A DNA stretch of 64,000 bases from Parasponia andersonii. Its lineage: Eukaryota; Streptophyta; Magnoliopsida; Rosales; Cannabaceae. The notes beneath the pieces are model-generated. The model had not been told where the DNA came from, made no database searches, and worked only from the letters and a program-made list of their open reading frames with translations. The stretch covers positions 214,512 through 278,511 of the forward strand of contig JXTB01000416.1 of the NCBI GenBank assembly GCA_002914805.1, in the 5' to 3' direction. Shown here piece after piece: positions 26,500 to 39,450 of the stretch; position 1 is the stretch's first letter; each line of letters begins with the position of its first letter. A program made the position numbers and the translations under genes.

Positions 26500-28175
26500 T
26501 CTTCTGGTATAAGGAGATTTATGCTTGGCACATTAGCATGGTTTTTGTACTAGCTTATTCTTGGAATTATTCAGAATAATACCAATAAACCTCTCCTGCT
26601 AGAGGGACCAATCTTCAGTTAGCCTTCTTCAATATTTTGTCCGGCTATTTAGGATACTTATTTAGCCAAAGAACAATTTTAGAGTAGGGTTTATTTTTTA
26701 AACTTTTTGGTAGATAAATTGCAATAGCAATAATGTAGTTATTTTAACCGATTTTTGTCGACTATATTTTTAAAATTCCTTAAATACTTATGTATTACTA
26801 AGTGGCCAAAAGCAAAAACATCCATTTAAATATTAATGTAACTGAAGCCAAAACATTAAACATAATATTGATTACTTAATTAAAAACTAAAACAAACCAA
26901 AAAAAAAACATTTGTGAAAAATAAATAAATAATAACTAGGCAAGTCTCCTTGGTTGCCTTTGGAGTTGCGTCATGAGCGGTTGAGCCTCCACCACCACTA
27001 CATAAAAAAATTTCTTTCTACCAAACGAAAGAAATAGAAAACAATAAATTATATATGGATATAAAATAAGTAAGGGATTCAGAGTAATCAGAGGTCAAGT
27101 AAAGATCAAAGAACCCATTTTTTAAAACTAAGTACTATAAGTTAAAATAATAATAATAATAATAATCATAATCATAATAATAAAATTGAAGGTTAAGATG
27201 CTGCTACTCATCCAGCTTATTTTCATTTTGTTTTAAGTTTGAATTTCACGAATTTAAAAGGATACAGTTAACAAAAATTGGTCAAAGGTATAATTTTACT
27301 CCAATTTGGTAAATTGAAGGAATACATATATTATCCATTCTTAAATTTGTAGGATCCAAACTGGTAATTTGCAACACACAGTGAGATTTCTATGTTTTCC
27401 TGAAAAAAAAAAAAAAAAGAAAGAAAAATCAAATCGATTGGTGCTGCGTGGTACGACGAAGCAGGTCCTGCATGGGAACTAGTTTGGCTGAGAGAAGTAC
27501 GCCACGGCTAGGTTTTCAAGCACAAAGAACTATCTATGCCTTTCAAGACTGTCAAATACCACAACCAGAGACCAAATATTAGATGGAACTTTTATAAATC
27601 AGATGGTCTTATCCCTTTGATTTAAAGATTTTTGTGTGGTGATGGTGGGGTTTCAATAAGATAATGAGAGAAAAACATGTAGAATGAAATAAGAAAGGTT
27701 ATTTATTACTTTCAATTTTAAGATTCAAAAGTGGTACAAGTTATCAATCGGTTGTAAGTTTTGAAAATTTAATTAATCGGTAGTCTTAGACGATCTCTAA
27801 TGCATTCATGTTAAAAATCATGATACGTTAACATTTTAAAATTTTGCATATACGTGCTAAAAAAGACGTTAGTTTGTATTTAAATTATAGTGCTATTTAA
27901 AAAACATCTGCTTTTCTATTAAATCTAATTGTTCATACTGTGAATGATTTTTCACACTTTCCACAATAGTTATCTACCAGTTGCAAGTTTTGAAAATTTA
28001 AATCTAATAATCATAGTATTTTGTCCTTGTTTCTTTTAGTATGAATGTATTGACAAATAGCATTCAAAAACGAGACAAAACAACTATGATCATCAAGAAG
28101 CTTAATTCAACATAATCACAAAATAACTATGGTTGACTTATGTACATACAATAATATATATCTATATACATGTTT
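26500..28175. other. AT-rich intergenic DNA
   Basis: No gene recognised. Short ATA/ATC trinucleotide runs occur near 27149-27182 and an A-run near 27403-27418. Confidence 0.5.
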
Positions 28176-28382
28176 GCCAATGTAATAAGTATTTTTTTTA
28201 CCCATACGTAAATATTTTTTTTAGTTGTTGGATCATCATCTAATAATAATTTAAAGACTATAATGAAGTGTATAAAAAAAATGTCATTAATATTATTTTT
28301 TTCGCTTATTTTTTATAATAAAAAAAATATATAATTAAATTTTCATTAATCAAATTGATATTAGTAAATAATTGAATTGATA
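28176..28382. mobile_element. TA-microsatellite-associated MITE, copy A
   Basis: Diverged member of the family also seen at 30049, 52231 and 56232. Shared landmarks in order are: GCCAATGTAATAAGTATTTT, a T-run then TTAGTTGTTGGATCA, GACTATAATGAAGTG, TTATTTTTTATAATAAAAAA, and TTTTCATTAATCAAATTGATA. TA-rich tracts lie on both sides (about 28152-28170 and 28386-28408). Confidence 0.6.
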
Positions 28383-28408
28383 CCTCTATATATATATATA
28401 TATATATA

Positions 28409-29097
28409 AAATAAAAATATCGGTACATAAAATAAGAACACGGACGGAAAAGCTACAGAACAAATGTGTCTTCTTTTTGTTTTCTTTCAGCAGATGCTTT
28501 AGCAGAAAATTAAGTCCAGGATTTTTCTTCAGGATTTTATCTGAGAAAAGGAGAGTTACATGTCTTGGTTCGATACTTTTATGGAACACGGTCAAGCATG
28601 TTTTGGAGAGAGAAATGTTGAAGGGTGCAGCCAGAAGACCGCTATTTAGGAAAGCCTGTTGCCCCTCCCCCTCATTATTAATCACTACTCACTAGAGTCA
28701 CTACCCTTTACACAAAGCTTGATTCAAAAGTTGAAAGCCTGTTATTTGCAAATCAACTTAAGAGCTTCAAAATTTAAAAAGGGGTCCAGATAATCAAATG
28801 AAAAAAAAAAAAACCATCTACAAAACATCAGATTTTGATATTATTGGGAACCTTTGTTTATAGCAAGCATGGAATCTCATTTTCTGGACCAGTCAGCTAA
28901 CCCTTTTTGGCAGCTTTGTTCCGAAAGGAACTCTATTGTGGCAGCCTAATTACAAGAATTCAACTTAAGTAACAGCCGTAACCGCGTCTGAATCCTGACC
29001 ACCCGGTTTGTTATTACTGGGAAACACACAAAAAGTGTTTTGAAAGGAAAGAGTAGTACTATACAGCATTCAATTGAGAGTAGACCATCCTCAGTCC
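28409..29097. other. Downstream flank of the LUL gene
   Basis: No gene recognised. The part adjoining 29097 is presumably LUL 3' UTR. The open frames at 28386-28695 show no recognisable domain. Confidence 0.45.
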
Positions 29098-32000
29098 TCA
29101 ACCATCCGGTCCATTGTTTACTTTGATTTCCAGGAGCCGCTCAACTGGTTGCCTGCAGATTGGACATCGGTCTGTCTGGAACCTCAGGACCTTAGCACAG
29201 CCACTGCACATGCACTGTACCCAAACACAAAAATTAGTCACAATACAACTGAAAATACAGAAAATAATAAAAGCTCCACGTGCTTGGCATAAAATTAAAT
29301 TGGTAAATTTTGAAAACTTAAAACACCCAACAGGAGAAATTTTGTACCCACAAGAAGACGGTAAACAGTAAAGTGGATCCGAGGAATGTGATCTATATCC
29401 AACACTCCTTATTTGAAGGAGAAGAAAAAGCTGGGACAAGGAAAAGGTGCTAACGGCCAGATACAGTTCCACCATCCTATAACTCAATATACAGGGTTTA
29501 GTAGTTAAAAAGCTCTACTTTTTTCAATAATTCTGGTACTCTCGTTGAACCCTTCAACCTTTGTTTGGGAAATATGAAACTCTGGCAAATTACTAGGTAG
29601 GTCCCCATGAAAAATCAAACCCCAGACCTCATTAGAGCAAACCATGGACTTGACCACTCAGCATTCGGCCTACCCTAACGGGTTAAAGGCAAGCTGTTTT
29701 CCAGTTGTTATAGGGTCCAAATAACCCTAATTAGAAACATCACTTGCTACCAGTAGCCAGATCAATGCTCTTCCCTCATACAATATGCTTCTCTTTCAGA
29801 TACAAGGAAAAAACTTTGCCTAGATTCCGATTAAACAACTATCCGGCCCAATTTAATCACTCAGTACTCTGTGGAACAGGAAGGAGGGAAGACTTAGGAA
29901 TTCCGATCTACTAGCAATAATTAAGAATTAAGACAAAATGTTAAAAGTTTTGTTGTCGGTCTGACATGTGGTCATACTGATATCTACTCATAACAGATTC
30001 CACTGATACAAGTCTCAATAAATAACTATATATATATATATATATATGGTTGTCAATCCAATAGATATTTTTTTTTACCGTAGGTATTTTTTTTTAGCCG
30101 TTAGATCACCTTCTAATGATGATCTATTGGCTATAATGAAGTGCATGAAAATACGTGCATCATTAATGCTCTTTCTCTCTCTTACTTTTTACAATAAAAA
30201 ATATGCATGCTAAATTTTCATTGGCCAAATTGATACCTATGCATAGGTAAAAAAAAAAAAATACCTATTGGATTGGTACCTATATATGTATGATATATAA
30301 AGTATAAATGTCATGTACCATGTGGCGACATGGGAGAACAGTTGTGTCTCGGGGTTCTGACAAGCAAATCACACATTCTTTTCCAGAATCATTCCCATCG
30401 ATATCACCATCAACTGTATTCCCAATCCCATAGATCTCTTGTAGCTCATACCTCATCCTATTCACCCATAAAATCTGCTTCAACACTCGCACCTGGTACA
30501 GACCTTTGTCCTTTTCAAACACTGCCTGAGTGATTTGTGAATTCCCAGCTGAACTTCCATCAGATTCCTGCTCGCCCTGGTTCAATGGGCATGCTTCAGC
30601 CTTCACCACAAGAGGATAAACTTCATCATCACCCACCTTTGTTAACTCAGTCTCATCAAACACTGCGAAGTCAATTCCAGTTCCAGCAGGTTGTATAAAC
30701 TTCTGACCAAGACCTTGTTCAAAAGGCACGGTCACGGTTTTAAGCAAGCTTTCCTTTGTAACCATGAGGTTGCAGTCCAGATCTTCTTTAGCAAAAAACA
30801 TAACTGTAATGCTGTAGTAGAAAAGAAGGGAAATGAAATCTGTAAACATTAAAAAAAGGAAAAATTTAAGCAAGGGGGTTACTAGATTCTCAACCCCATC
30901 TAAAGCATATTCAGATCAAGTTCAAACTTCCACATCAAACCAATATACGCATTTCCATTAAAAGTCGATTTACAAGTATGATAATTAACCAACAATTAAA
31001 AAAAATCAAATAAAAAAACAAATTGATTTATCATTGCAATTAGGTCCATTTCTTTTCAACTAAATATGAACTTGCATTATATGTTCATTCCTAGTACTCC
31101 TCCATATTTGGAGGGGGTCAAATGTATTAACTCAGTAACATTCCACTTTAGCTGACTGCAAACAGTGGACTTCTGCTATGTACATTTATCAATGAAAAGA
31201 AATAAATTAAAAGTTTGAGTTGCACAATTTTCCGCTAAATTCGTAGAAATGTAGTTCATAGTCTATAGAGTAGAACTTTCTTCTAGATACATACCACAAT
31301 ATTCTAAATGGTTTTCTACATGTACCTGGCAACTGGTCCTCTCTTTTCCACCACTTTTTGAAGAATAATTACTCTACGTCCTTCGTAGTGAAATGCATAG
31401 GAAAAGCCAAGGTTCTTAAATTTTTTATTCTGATAGTGATTTCTTATTGTCCTCTCGAAAATAATAGTGAAATATTGTGCCTTGACCTCTTCTCTACAGG
31501 TTTCTTTCTTTTGTCCTTTTATAGTCCAATCCTTGAAGGAGTGAAATAGGATTGGGATGGGTCACACCAATTATTTAATTAAAGTCAATCACTCATTTCT
31601 ACCCCTCGAATATTTATTTACACCACCAGCACAATCCAACTTACCAATTCTTGAACATTAAAGTCCATTTCGCCATTTCGCATGGTTTCGATAACTTAAT
31701 ATGGGCGGTAGCAAAACTTGACATCACAAACAAGTACACAAAATTCTCTAAATGCACATAGAGTCAAACCCCATTACTCCAAATAATCAATTATTGCACA
31801 ATTTCAGACCTCAAATTCAAGTCAATGCAAATTCAAATAAAAATTCTTAGAACTCCTTTATTACCTTCCAGGTGCAGTGGCGTCAAAGGTGAAAGCAACA
31901 AGAAACCTTCCCGGGTTCTCCTCATCCGGTTCGACCCGCAAACTCTCCTTCTTCACATTCACATCGTTCCGAATCGTCACAGCCTTCTGATGCTCAACGT

Positions 32001-32328
32001 ACGGAGGATGAACCGCCGCCCCGCATGGGTAGTGAGGCCCGACCCAGTTCCCACGGGGCGGACCCGGAACCGGATAAGTCCCGGCGCCGCGAAAGGGATG
32101 CGGATATGGAGTCGGTGCAGGGGGTGGCGGGTAATAACCCGGGTAGTGGTAGTAAGGCGGTGGATTAGGGTTCGGATATTGAGATGGGTATGGAGTGGCG
32201 GCAGCAAAAACGTACCTGTTCCCAGAAACTTCCGCCGGTTGCGGCGGCGGAGGAGGCTGTTGAGTCCCCGGAGTGGGATTGCTCCGATGCCTACGGCGGC
32301 CGGAGCTATTGCTTCCAACGTTTCCCAT
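29098..32328 (-). CDS. RING-HC E3 ubiquitin ligase, LOG2/LUL family
   Basis: Complete three-exon CDS: 32328-31865, 30811-30319 and 29214-29098, 1074 nt, 357 residues. It starts MGNVGSNSS, an N-myristoylation signal that would tether it to the plasma membrane. Residues of about 18-100 are Pro/Tyr-rich. The conserved DAR2 region runs from about 110 to 280, with [30 protein letters not shown] and [22 protein letters not shown]. The RING is C3HC4: Cys301, Cys304, Cys316, His318, Cys322, Cys325, Cys336, Cys339. Family knowledge: LOG2 pairs with GDU1 in amino-acid export and LUL relatives act in stress responses. Which of LOG2 or LUL1-4 this matches cannot be settled by eye. The ATG at 32328 is chosen over an in-frame upstream ATG because the Gly-2 signal is family-defining. 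Intron 2 (29215-30318) carries a MITE 38 bp from the donor. Confidence 0.92.
30049..30280. mobile_element. TA-microsatellite-associated MITE, copy B, in LUL intron 2
   Basis: The left end GGTTGTCAATCCAATAGATA follows a TA run (30028-30047). The right end AATACCTATTGG is the inverted form of CCAATAGRTATT at the left, and T-rich and A-rich stretches adjoin the two ends. A TATATATG tract follows at 30291. It shares about three quarters of its bases with copy C by eye. The element ends 38 bases inside the intron from the exon 2 donor at 30318/30319. Confidence 0.75.
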
Positions 32329-34349
32329 GCGTGTATTCTCCGACAAATCGGATAAGAGAGTTTTTAGCCCTAAAGGAAGAGAAATCCAGAAATGTTGGCT
32401 TGAAATCAAAGAATCGTGAAACGAACTTCTTTTTCTATATCATTTGGTTCCCGTAACAAATTTTCTCCTGAATTTTCTCGAGAAACAAACGGATCAATTA
32501 CAATAAATAAATAAAACAAACTTGTATGAAAGTGAAATCCAGAGAGGAAAACTCAGAAACGAATACGTGCCACTTTAAAGAGAAGAATCCTATATTCTCT
32601 GATGAATTCTAATTTCTTACTGGTTTTATGTCAATTATGAGAAAGGGATTAGATAATTTGAGATTGAGACAGTGATAAATGATGATGGAGATTCAATATT
32701 GGATTTTATTTTTTATTTTTTCCTGAAAATTTTAAATTAAAATANAATAAGCAAACCCGGTTCTGCCACGTCATATTTAGCCAACCGAAATCCCGCCCTG
32801 ACTAATAATAGAATTAAAAGTAATGTTATACATCTTTACAAATTATATTGTATTTTATCCCTTTTTTTTTATATATTTAGTGTATAATTTATTCGTTATT
32901 TATCACCAAAATTGTTATATCAGTCAAATTATTTTTTTAAGATAATTTATCATGATATATATATGTTTTTTTAAATTATTGACCAAACGAATATACATGT
33001 TAAATATTAACATTTATTATTGTCAACTAATTATCATTAGTGTAATTAGTATTAACAATCTTTTTTAAGTAAATTTATTGTCTTTAATATATATGAATAA
33101 TGCTAAGAGGCACTTTAAAATATCAACTCCCATATGAAAATGTCATTTTTCTACTAAACGATTATAATTAATACACTGAATCTTACAAGAAGTGTCATTT
33201 CATTCTCTAGTAAAAAGCTAATTGGGTGCCCCATAACAGTGTTTTTAACGTATAGAATCATGTCATTCTCTAGTAAAAAGCTAATTGGGTGTTAGTAAAA
33301 AGCTAATTGGTGCCCCATAACTGTGTTTTTAATGTATAGAATCATATATCATTTTACCATCTAAAGATAGTTTTTTCTTATTTTTGGTCAATTCAGAATC
33401 TGCGTGTATTGTATCTCTTTGGCTTACATTCAAAACTCAACTTTTGTTGTTGTTATAAGTATAACATAATTAATAATCACACTCCAATTTTAATATTGAA
33501 AGTTAAGGTTTTAATCTCTCACTATTGAAAAAACTATATACATAATTGAAAAGAAAGAAAAAAAAAAAAAAAAAAACCCTCAACTTATGTTTAGCCGAGA
33601 AAATCTAGTTATGTCTTGTTCCGAGTTGGATAACATTTTAATTTTGCATGTCATGGTCTTCATGTTTCTATTTTAGTTCCGTGTAGACTCTAGAAGAAAA
33701 TGTTTCATTTGTACGACATGAAGGGAAGGTCTAACCCGTTATATTTTATTTATTTATTTACTTGACAAGGATGAGAAACTGGCAATATTCTTTTATTATA
33801 CTATATAATTGGTCAAAGTTATTGTTATTTAGTTTTACATAGTGTGGTATTTCAATAGTTAATGATGAAATATGCGGAGACTTAATTTTATTTTTATTTT
33901 ATAAAATTATACGATCTCTATTTCTCTTCTTATTAATTAGCAAAATGTTAACTCGTTTCTCAAGTTACAGTTTTAGATAGAAGTCAGAACTCAAAATTGT
34001 GATAGATGAACCAATTTGATGAATAATGTCATTGCTTCAGAACATTTATTCCAAATATAAAATAAATACTACAAGTCCATTACTATATCAGTAGAAGAAA
34101 AATGTTAAAATTTTTTAATAAATTATCTTGGTAAACTAATGTAAATGATAAGCTAAGTTAAGTGGAATTAATGAGTGGTTTACACACTAAATATTGTATA
34201 ATGACACATCATTAGTTATTTGTGCATGATAGTTTGTCAACATATGTAGCATTACTCTTGATAGAATTTGACAATAGTTACAACAAAATTAGTCACATAA
34301 TAATTAATAGGACAATAATATGCATACAACTCTTTTAGGAGGAAGGGGG
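32329..34349. other. LUL leader/promoter and AT-rich intergenic DNA
   Basis: The 5' leader and promoter of the LUL gene must lie in the first few hundred bases; no clear TATA box is seen. One ambiguous base (N) occurs at 32745. No further gene is recognised to 34349. Confidence 0.5.
33201..33345. repeat. Partial tandem duplication, about 62-bp and 34-bp units
   Basis: CATTCTCTAGTAAAAAGCTA occurs at 33201 and 33263, and AGTAAAAAGCTAATTGG a third time near 33293. The longer part GTGCCCCATAAC then GTGTTTTTAA occurs twice. Non-coding. Confidence 0.8.
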
Positions 34350-34740
34350 ATAATATCAGTTAGGTCCCCAAACTTTTCTCAGTATATCACTTAAGTTCCC
34401 GACTTTTTTTTTTGGTAGCACTTGAATCCCTAAACTATTAGTTTCCATCACACGTTAATTCATGGGCATTTTTCTGTCTAAAAGTTATGTTAAATGACTG
34501 CGTGCAAAGTAAGTGACATTCTTTTCATAAGTATATATTGGAAAAAAAAAAAAAAGCCAGAATAGTTTATTCGTTCTCCATCTTTTTTTTTCTTCGTCAA
34601 AGTATAACACTCTCTGTTCCCTAGTAGCTTCAACCATTCTTCATAAGAGGGAAATTTGTGAGGAAACCTTGGTTTACATTTTCTTCCAAATTCGAATAGG
34701 AATGGGGTCTGATCTTCTTCAACAATTTGATTCAGGAAAG

Positions 34741-34885
34741 AATGAGATTTTTGTATGATGATGTTCTTTATCTTGAAACAAATATGGGTATGGAATTTTA
34801 AAGAATGAGATTTTTGTATCATGATGTTCTTTATCTTGAAACAAATATGGGTATGGAATTTTAAAGAATGAGATTTTTGTATCAT
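34741..34885. repeat. 63-bp tandem repeat, 2.2 copies
   Basis: AATGAGATTTTTGTAT begins at 34741, 34804 and 34867, with nearly identical units between. Related sequence (ATGGGTTTGGAATTTCAAAT then AATGAGACTTTCGTATGATG) occurs once in the other part of the interrupted element near 40471. Non-coding, although the multiple-of-three period leaves a frame open. Confidence 0.85.
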
Positions 34886-36479
34886 GATTTATAGGTTCTT
34901 TTTCTTTGGGGTTAAATGGCTTTTGGGTGTCCCCAGAGATGATCAAAGTGTGTCACTTATTGAGAAATTTACTATGGATTCCGAGTCAATCATTTCACAG
35001 AGTTGTGAAGTTGCTCTAGGCAGGTTAGAATTTGAATAATCAAGAAAGTCATTCGAGATAAGCTTATGTTTTGAGCTAAATAGATTTGCTCCATATTATA
35101 GAACACCTTGTGTAGTTAGTCAATAATAGAATTTTGCACAATAGCTCTGCATACAAGCTCCTTCAGTGCAATGACAATTTCTTCCAACACCTTCTCAGTG
35201 AATTTCATCCATACCCTAATCAAGGAATTTAGTTTATTTCCCTTCTGCGGGCAAATAATTATTTTTGTTTAAATCAATATATCCTAAGCCACTATTATAC
35301 TAATTTATGGCTTTAATAATAGCTAATAAATAAAATTTATATTAGGAGATTGGCTTTGCGGAAGTAACAACACACAACTAAAATACGAGTTGAGAAACTT
35401 TAGGTAAAATGAAAAAGATAAGGCACACAAAAGATTTAACATAATTCACCTAATTTAGGCTATGTCCACAGACAAGGCTGTGGAGAATTTTACTATGAAA
35501 AAGAGATCATAACTCATTTCTCTCTAAATATTAGGAGAGAATAAATGAACATTTCTCTCTCTTGAAATAAGAGAAAAACACTTTCTCTAAACAATTTAAG
35601 AGAAAATAAGTAGAATATTAAAATGAATTCCTAGATTTGAATTCTTTCTTAGAAAGAAAGAGAATTTTAAAATGTGATACAAAACAAGTGATAAAACTCT
35701 CGTATTTATAGATCTTGAAAGATGATATAAATAAGTGAGAATACCATTTTTTTACTGTTGTTATTACGACTAGTTAGTGAGCATTTTTTTTTCTTCTTAT
35801 AATGTGAACAACAACTTCAACAATATGGTTGATGGTGCCACATAGAGGTGGCAAAATCGGCCCGAGTCGCTCATGACAGGCTTGAAAGGGCAAACAGGCC
35901 GGGCCGAGCCAGTCTGCAAAAAAAAAAAAGCTTGGCCCGGGCTCATTGGCCCACCGGGCTTTTTGGCGGGCCAATCTGAAATTAGACTGGGCTCGAGGCA
36001 GGCCTAAAGGGGTCAGGCCAGCCTTTCTTGGCCCTTTTTTTATAACCTTTATATTAGTTTTTTACAATTTTTTTTTAACATATTAAGTTTAAACTTTTAA
36101 TTGAAATTTTTTTAAAAACACATACATAAAAAAACTAATTATATATTTTTTTATATTGTTAAAAAATTAATAATAATTAAATAAGATATATCATATAAGT
36201 TGAAATTGAATAGTTGATTAAAAAAATTTAAAAGTAAAACTACTAAGAAAATTATTTAGAATTATAATAAATGTGTTAAAAAAATAAAGAAACAAATAAT
36301 TTTGAAATATTGAAATTTGATTTTATTGATGATTATTGATTACAATTCAAATTATTATTTGAAAAAACTAGTATGTCATTAATTATGAGTTTATGACTCA
36401 TTATCATCATTCTTATATAAGTTATTGAAATTTTTGGTCAATTCTTCATTATAAATACAAATAATTTCTTGATTTTGTT

Positions 36480-38300
36480 TGGTCGCTTGTTCCTAATTTT
36501 TAATACGCGCTAAAACCTTAACCATTTCAGGGGCTAACAAAATCTTTCACTCATATATTATCATCCTAACCATGCTAAAAGTACACTCCAAAGAAATCGT
36601 GGACACTGAAATAATTAAAACATCATGAGCTACTTGTGAAAGTACCAGGAATCTTGATTGATGTCTTTGCCACCAGTCCAAAACTTTTTGGTTCTCATCA
36701 TCAAGATCGATGTCGAAATCTAGCTCAATATACTAGTGAAGCTCAGATGATTGTAGTAGATTTGTTGGTGATAATAGTTGACTTAAACTTGATGATGTTG
36801 ATGATCTATCATACTCCAAAAAGACTTATTCTTTGATTGTTTTTTAGTTCATTGTGGAGTGTATTGTTGTTGATTACATGTTCTGCCAAACTTAGCCTCA
36901 TATATACTATATACTTCAAAAAACTTATCGCGAACATTTGTATATTCAGAACTATAATATATCTTAAAATATGTAGTAATGTAACTAATTAAATTAGAAA
37001 AACTATTTAATTTATCCCTGAGATTTAAAATAAAAATAAATGAATACAATAAAAGAATTGGAAACTAATATCTCATAAATATTTCTTACATACGTGTTAT
37101 AATTAGTTCAAATATATGGTCACATCTTTCATTACAAAATATTTCGATAATAAGAAAAATATGACGTAAAAAAATTAGAGAAATAGAATAATAAATACCA
37201 GATAATGTAATAGAAACTTCATAAAAAATGTCTAAAAAGTATACAAATTTTTCGCAAATAAACTAATATTCATCTTTCAATACTAATGAACTTATTTTTG
37301 AATTGTAAAATATAGTAATTGGAATTTTATATGGTAATGCATTTTTTAACATTAAATAAGTGGAATTCCACCTTACAAGTATGTCAACTTGGATTTTTCT
37401 TGGTTTTAACCTTTGAACTATATAATATATTTTAAATTCGGCAATACGAGGATTAGAAATATGAATGTAAGTAATGGCATATCGAATGTTTTCAATATAT
37501 ACACTTATTACATCAATATTTAATTTGACGATAAGGCTGATGATGTAACATGCACAATGTTGATATAGTTTGAATTCTCCAGCGCATGAACTTACCAAAT
37601 TGCTAAGTAATTTTATGGCCTTTATATTAGCGGTAGCATTATCTAAAGTGATAGAGATAATGCAGTTCACTATGCTATATTCTTCAACGATATTTAAAAT
37701 GTTATCTCTAATAATTTTAACAATATATTTATTATCAACGTCACGAAAATCAATTATTATTTTTTGTATTATCTATTTTGAATCTAAATAATGTTCAACC
37801 ACACTTAAATAATCTTTTTTGGAATTAGCACCCCAAATATCAGATGTCAATGCAATACAAAAATTTAATAAAGTTAATTCATATATTAATTCTGTACACA
37901 TATTTTTATAAATTTTAATCAAATCACTTCTAGTAGTATTTCTAGAAATTCTTTTAAAGTTTGGACGATAAGATCTTTCAATATGATCGTCATAGCTATT
38001 ACAATCATCAAATATTAATGGTAAATCCTTTATAGTAATTAAATATGCTACAGACTCTCTAGCTATTAAAGGATCATAATTCTAAGAACTTAGTGAACCA
38101 TCCTTGTTGAATTGAAGTGTTGATTAGGTGGGCTTCTTGTCTCGCTTGTATTTTTCGACACATGCATTATTATGTCTATTTAAATGAGTGATCCCGCTAG
38201 ATGATTTAGCAATTAATAATTTCTTGTAATATTTATATCTCGCTATTTTTGTTTTCTTACCATCAACCTCATTTTTGAATTCCATATCAAAACAATCTCA
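36480..38300 (-). pseudogene. Decayed hAT transposase (BED zinc finger to hATC)
   Basis: Minus-strand order: a BED-type zinc-finger remnant near 38300-38140 (KYYKKLLIAKSSSGITHL then NRHNNAC, with Tyr in place of the second expected Cys); a LTSDIW-NSKKDYLSVVEHYLDS block near 37860-37770 followed by a stop; the catalytic-core segment at 37670-37263 (ITLDNATAN, HCACYIISLIV, VRWNSTYLML); and the hATC dimerisation region near 36740-36480 (LDWWQRHQSRF, VLSQVAHDVL, SLECTFSM, LAPEMVKVL) with two in-frame TGA/TAG stops. The order and spacing match RICESLEEPER-like hAT transposases. Multiple stops show it is inactive. Confidence 0.85.
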
Positions 38301-38539
38301 CACACTAGAAGTTGTTCTTGCACATTTGGAAGTTGTGCTTGCACTCAGCGAATAACTATCTTGAAATTATAAACAACTTTCACTAGTATTTGGATTAGTT
38401 TGCATTTTGGAGACTTGGTCACCCTTTTCAGTTATGCGAATTCAGTAGTAATCTATTTTCAAATTAATAGGGATATTTTTTAACATATCCATATCATATA
38501 TTAAAAATATGTTACTTAATCATAATTAAAATTAAAATT

Positions 38540-39450
38540 ATAATATTCTAATAAACTTACTACTAACTTAATTATAAATAATTATAAATTACAAATTAAT
38601 TGAAATTAAAATGCAATATTATAATAAACTTACTAATAATTTAATTATAAACAACTACAAATTACAAATTAATTGAAATTAAAAATATAATATTATAATA
38701 AACTTACTAATAACTTAATTATAAGCAACTAAAAATTACAAATTAGTTGAAATTAAAAATACAATATTATAATAAACTTACTACTAACTTAATTATAAAC
38801 AACTACAAATTACAAATTAATTGAAAATAAAAATATAATATTATAATAAACTTACTATTAACATAATTATAAAAAACTACAAATTAAAAATTAATTGAAA
38901 TTAAAAATATAATACTATAATGAACTTTCTACTAACTTGATTGTAAACAACTAAAAATTACAAATTACTTGAAATTAAAAATATAGTATTCTAATGAACT
39001 TTCTATTAAATTGATTGTAAACAACTAAAAATTACAAATTACTTGAAATTAAAAATATAATATTCTAATGAACTTTCTACTAACTTAATTGTAAACAGCT
39101 ACAAATTATAAATTAATTGAAGTTAAAAATATAATATTTTAATAAATTTCTACTAACTTAATTGTAAAAAACTTCAAATTACAAATTACTTAAATTTAAA
39201 ATATAATATTTTAATGAACTTTTTACTAACTCAATTGTAAACAACTAAAAATTACAAATTAATTGAAATTAAAAATATAATATTCTAATGAACTTTCTAT
39301 TAACTTAATTGTAAACAACTACAAATTATAAATTACTTAAAATTAAAAATATAATATTATAATGAACTTTCTACTAACTTAATTGTAAACAACTATAAAT
39401 TACAAATTAATTGAAATTAAAAACATAATATTCTAATAATTTTCTATAAA
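38540..39450. repeat. Minisatellite, ~74-bp unit, about 12-13 copies, inside the hAT element
   Basis: Units begin AATAAACTTACTAMTAAYTT or AATGAACTTTCTAYTAACTT near 38550, 38623, 38697, 38771, 38845, 38919, 38992, 39067, 39140, 39212, 39285, 39359 and 39434. Each contains TTGTAAACAACTACAAATTA or a close variant and a TTGAAATTAAAAATATAATA stretch. The array is over 80 percent A+T. It sits between the transposase N-terminus and the element end at 40179. Confidence 0.9.

Noticed and set aside
29585..29695. Possible tRNA-like/SINE fragment in LUL intron 2
   Set aside because: CCCCAGACCTC and TTGACCACTCAGC hint at box-like motifs on the minus strand, but no body, tail or duplication is visible.
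31825..32456. Long plus-strand and alternate minus-strand frames over LUL exon 1
   Set aside because: Shadows of a GC-rich, Pro-rich exon whose true frame gives the LUL N-terminus.
38540..39450. CRISPR-like regular spacing of repeats
   Set aside because: The units are contiguous with no unique spacers, lie in a plant transposon, and form an ordinary minisatellite.
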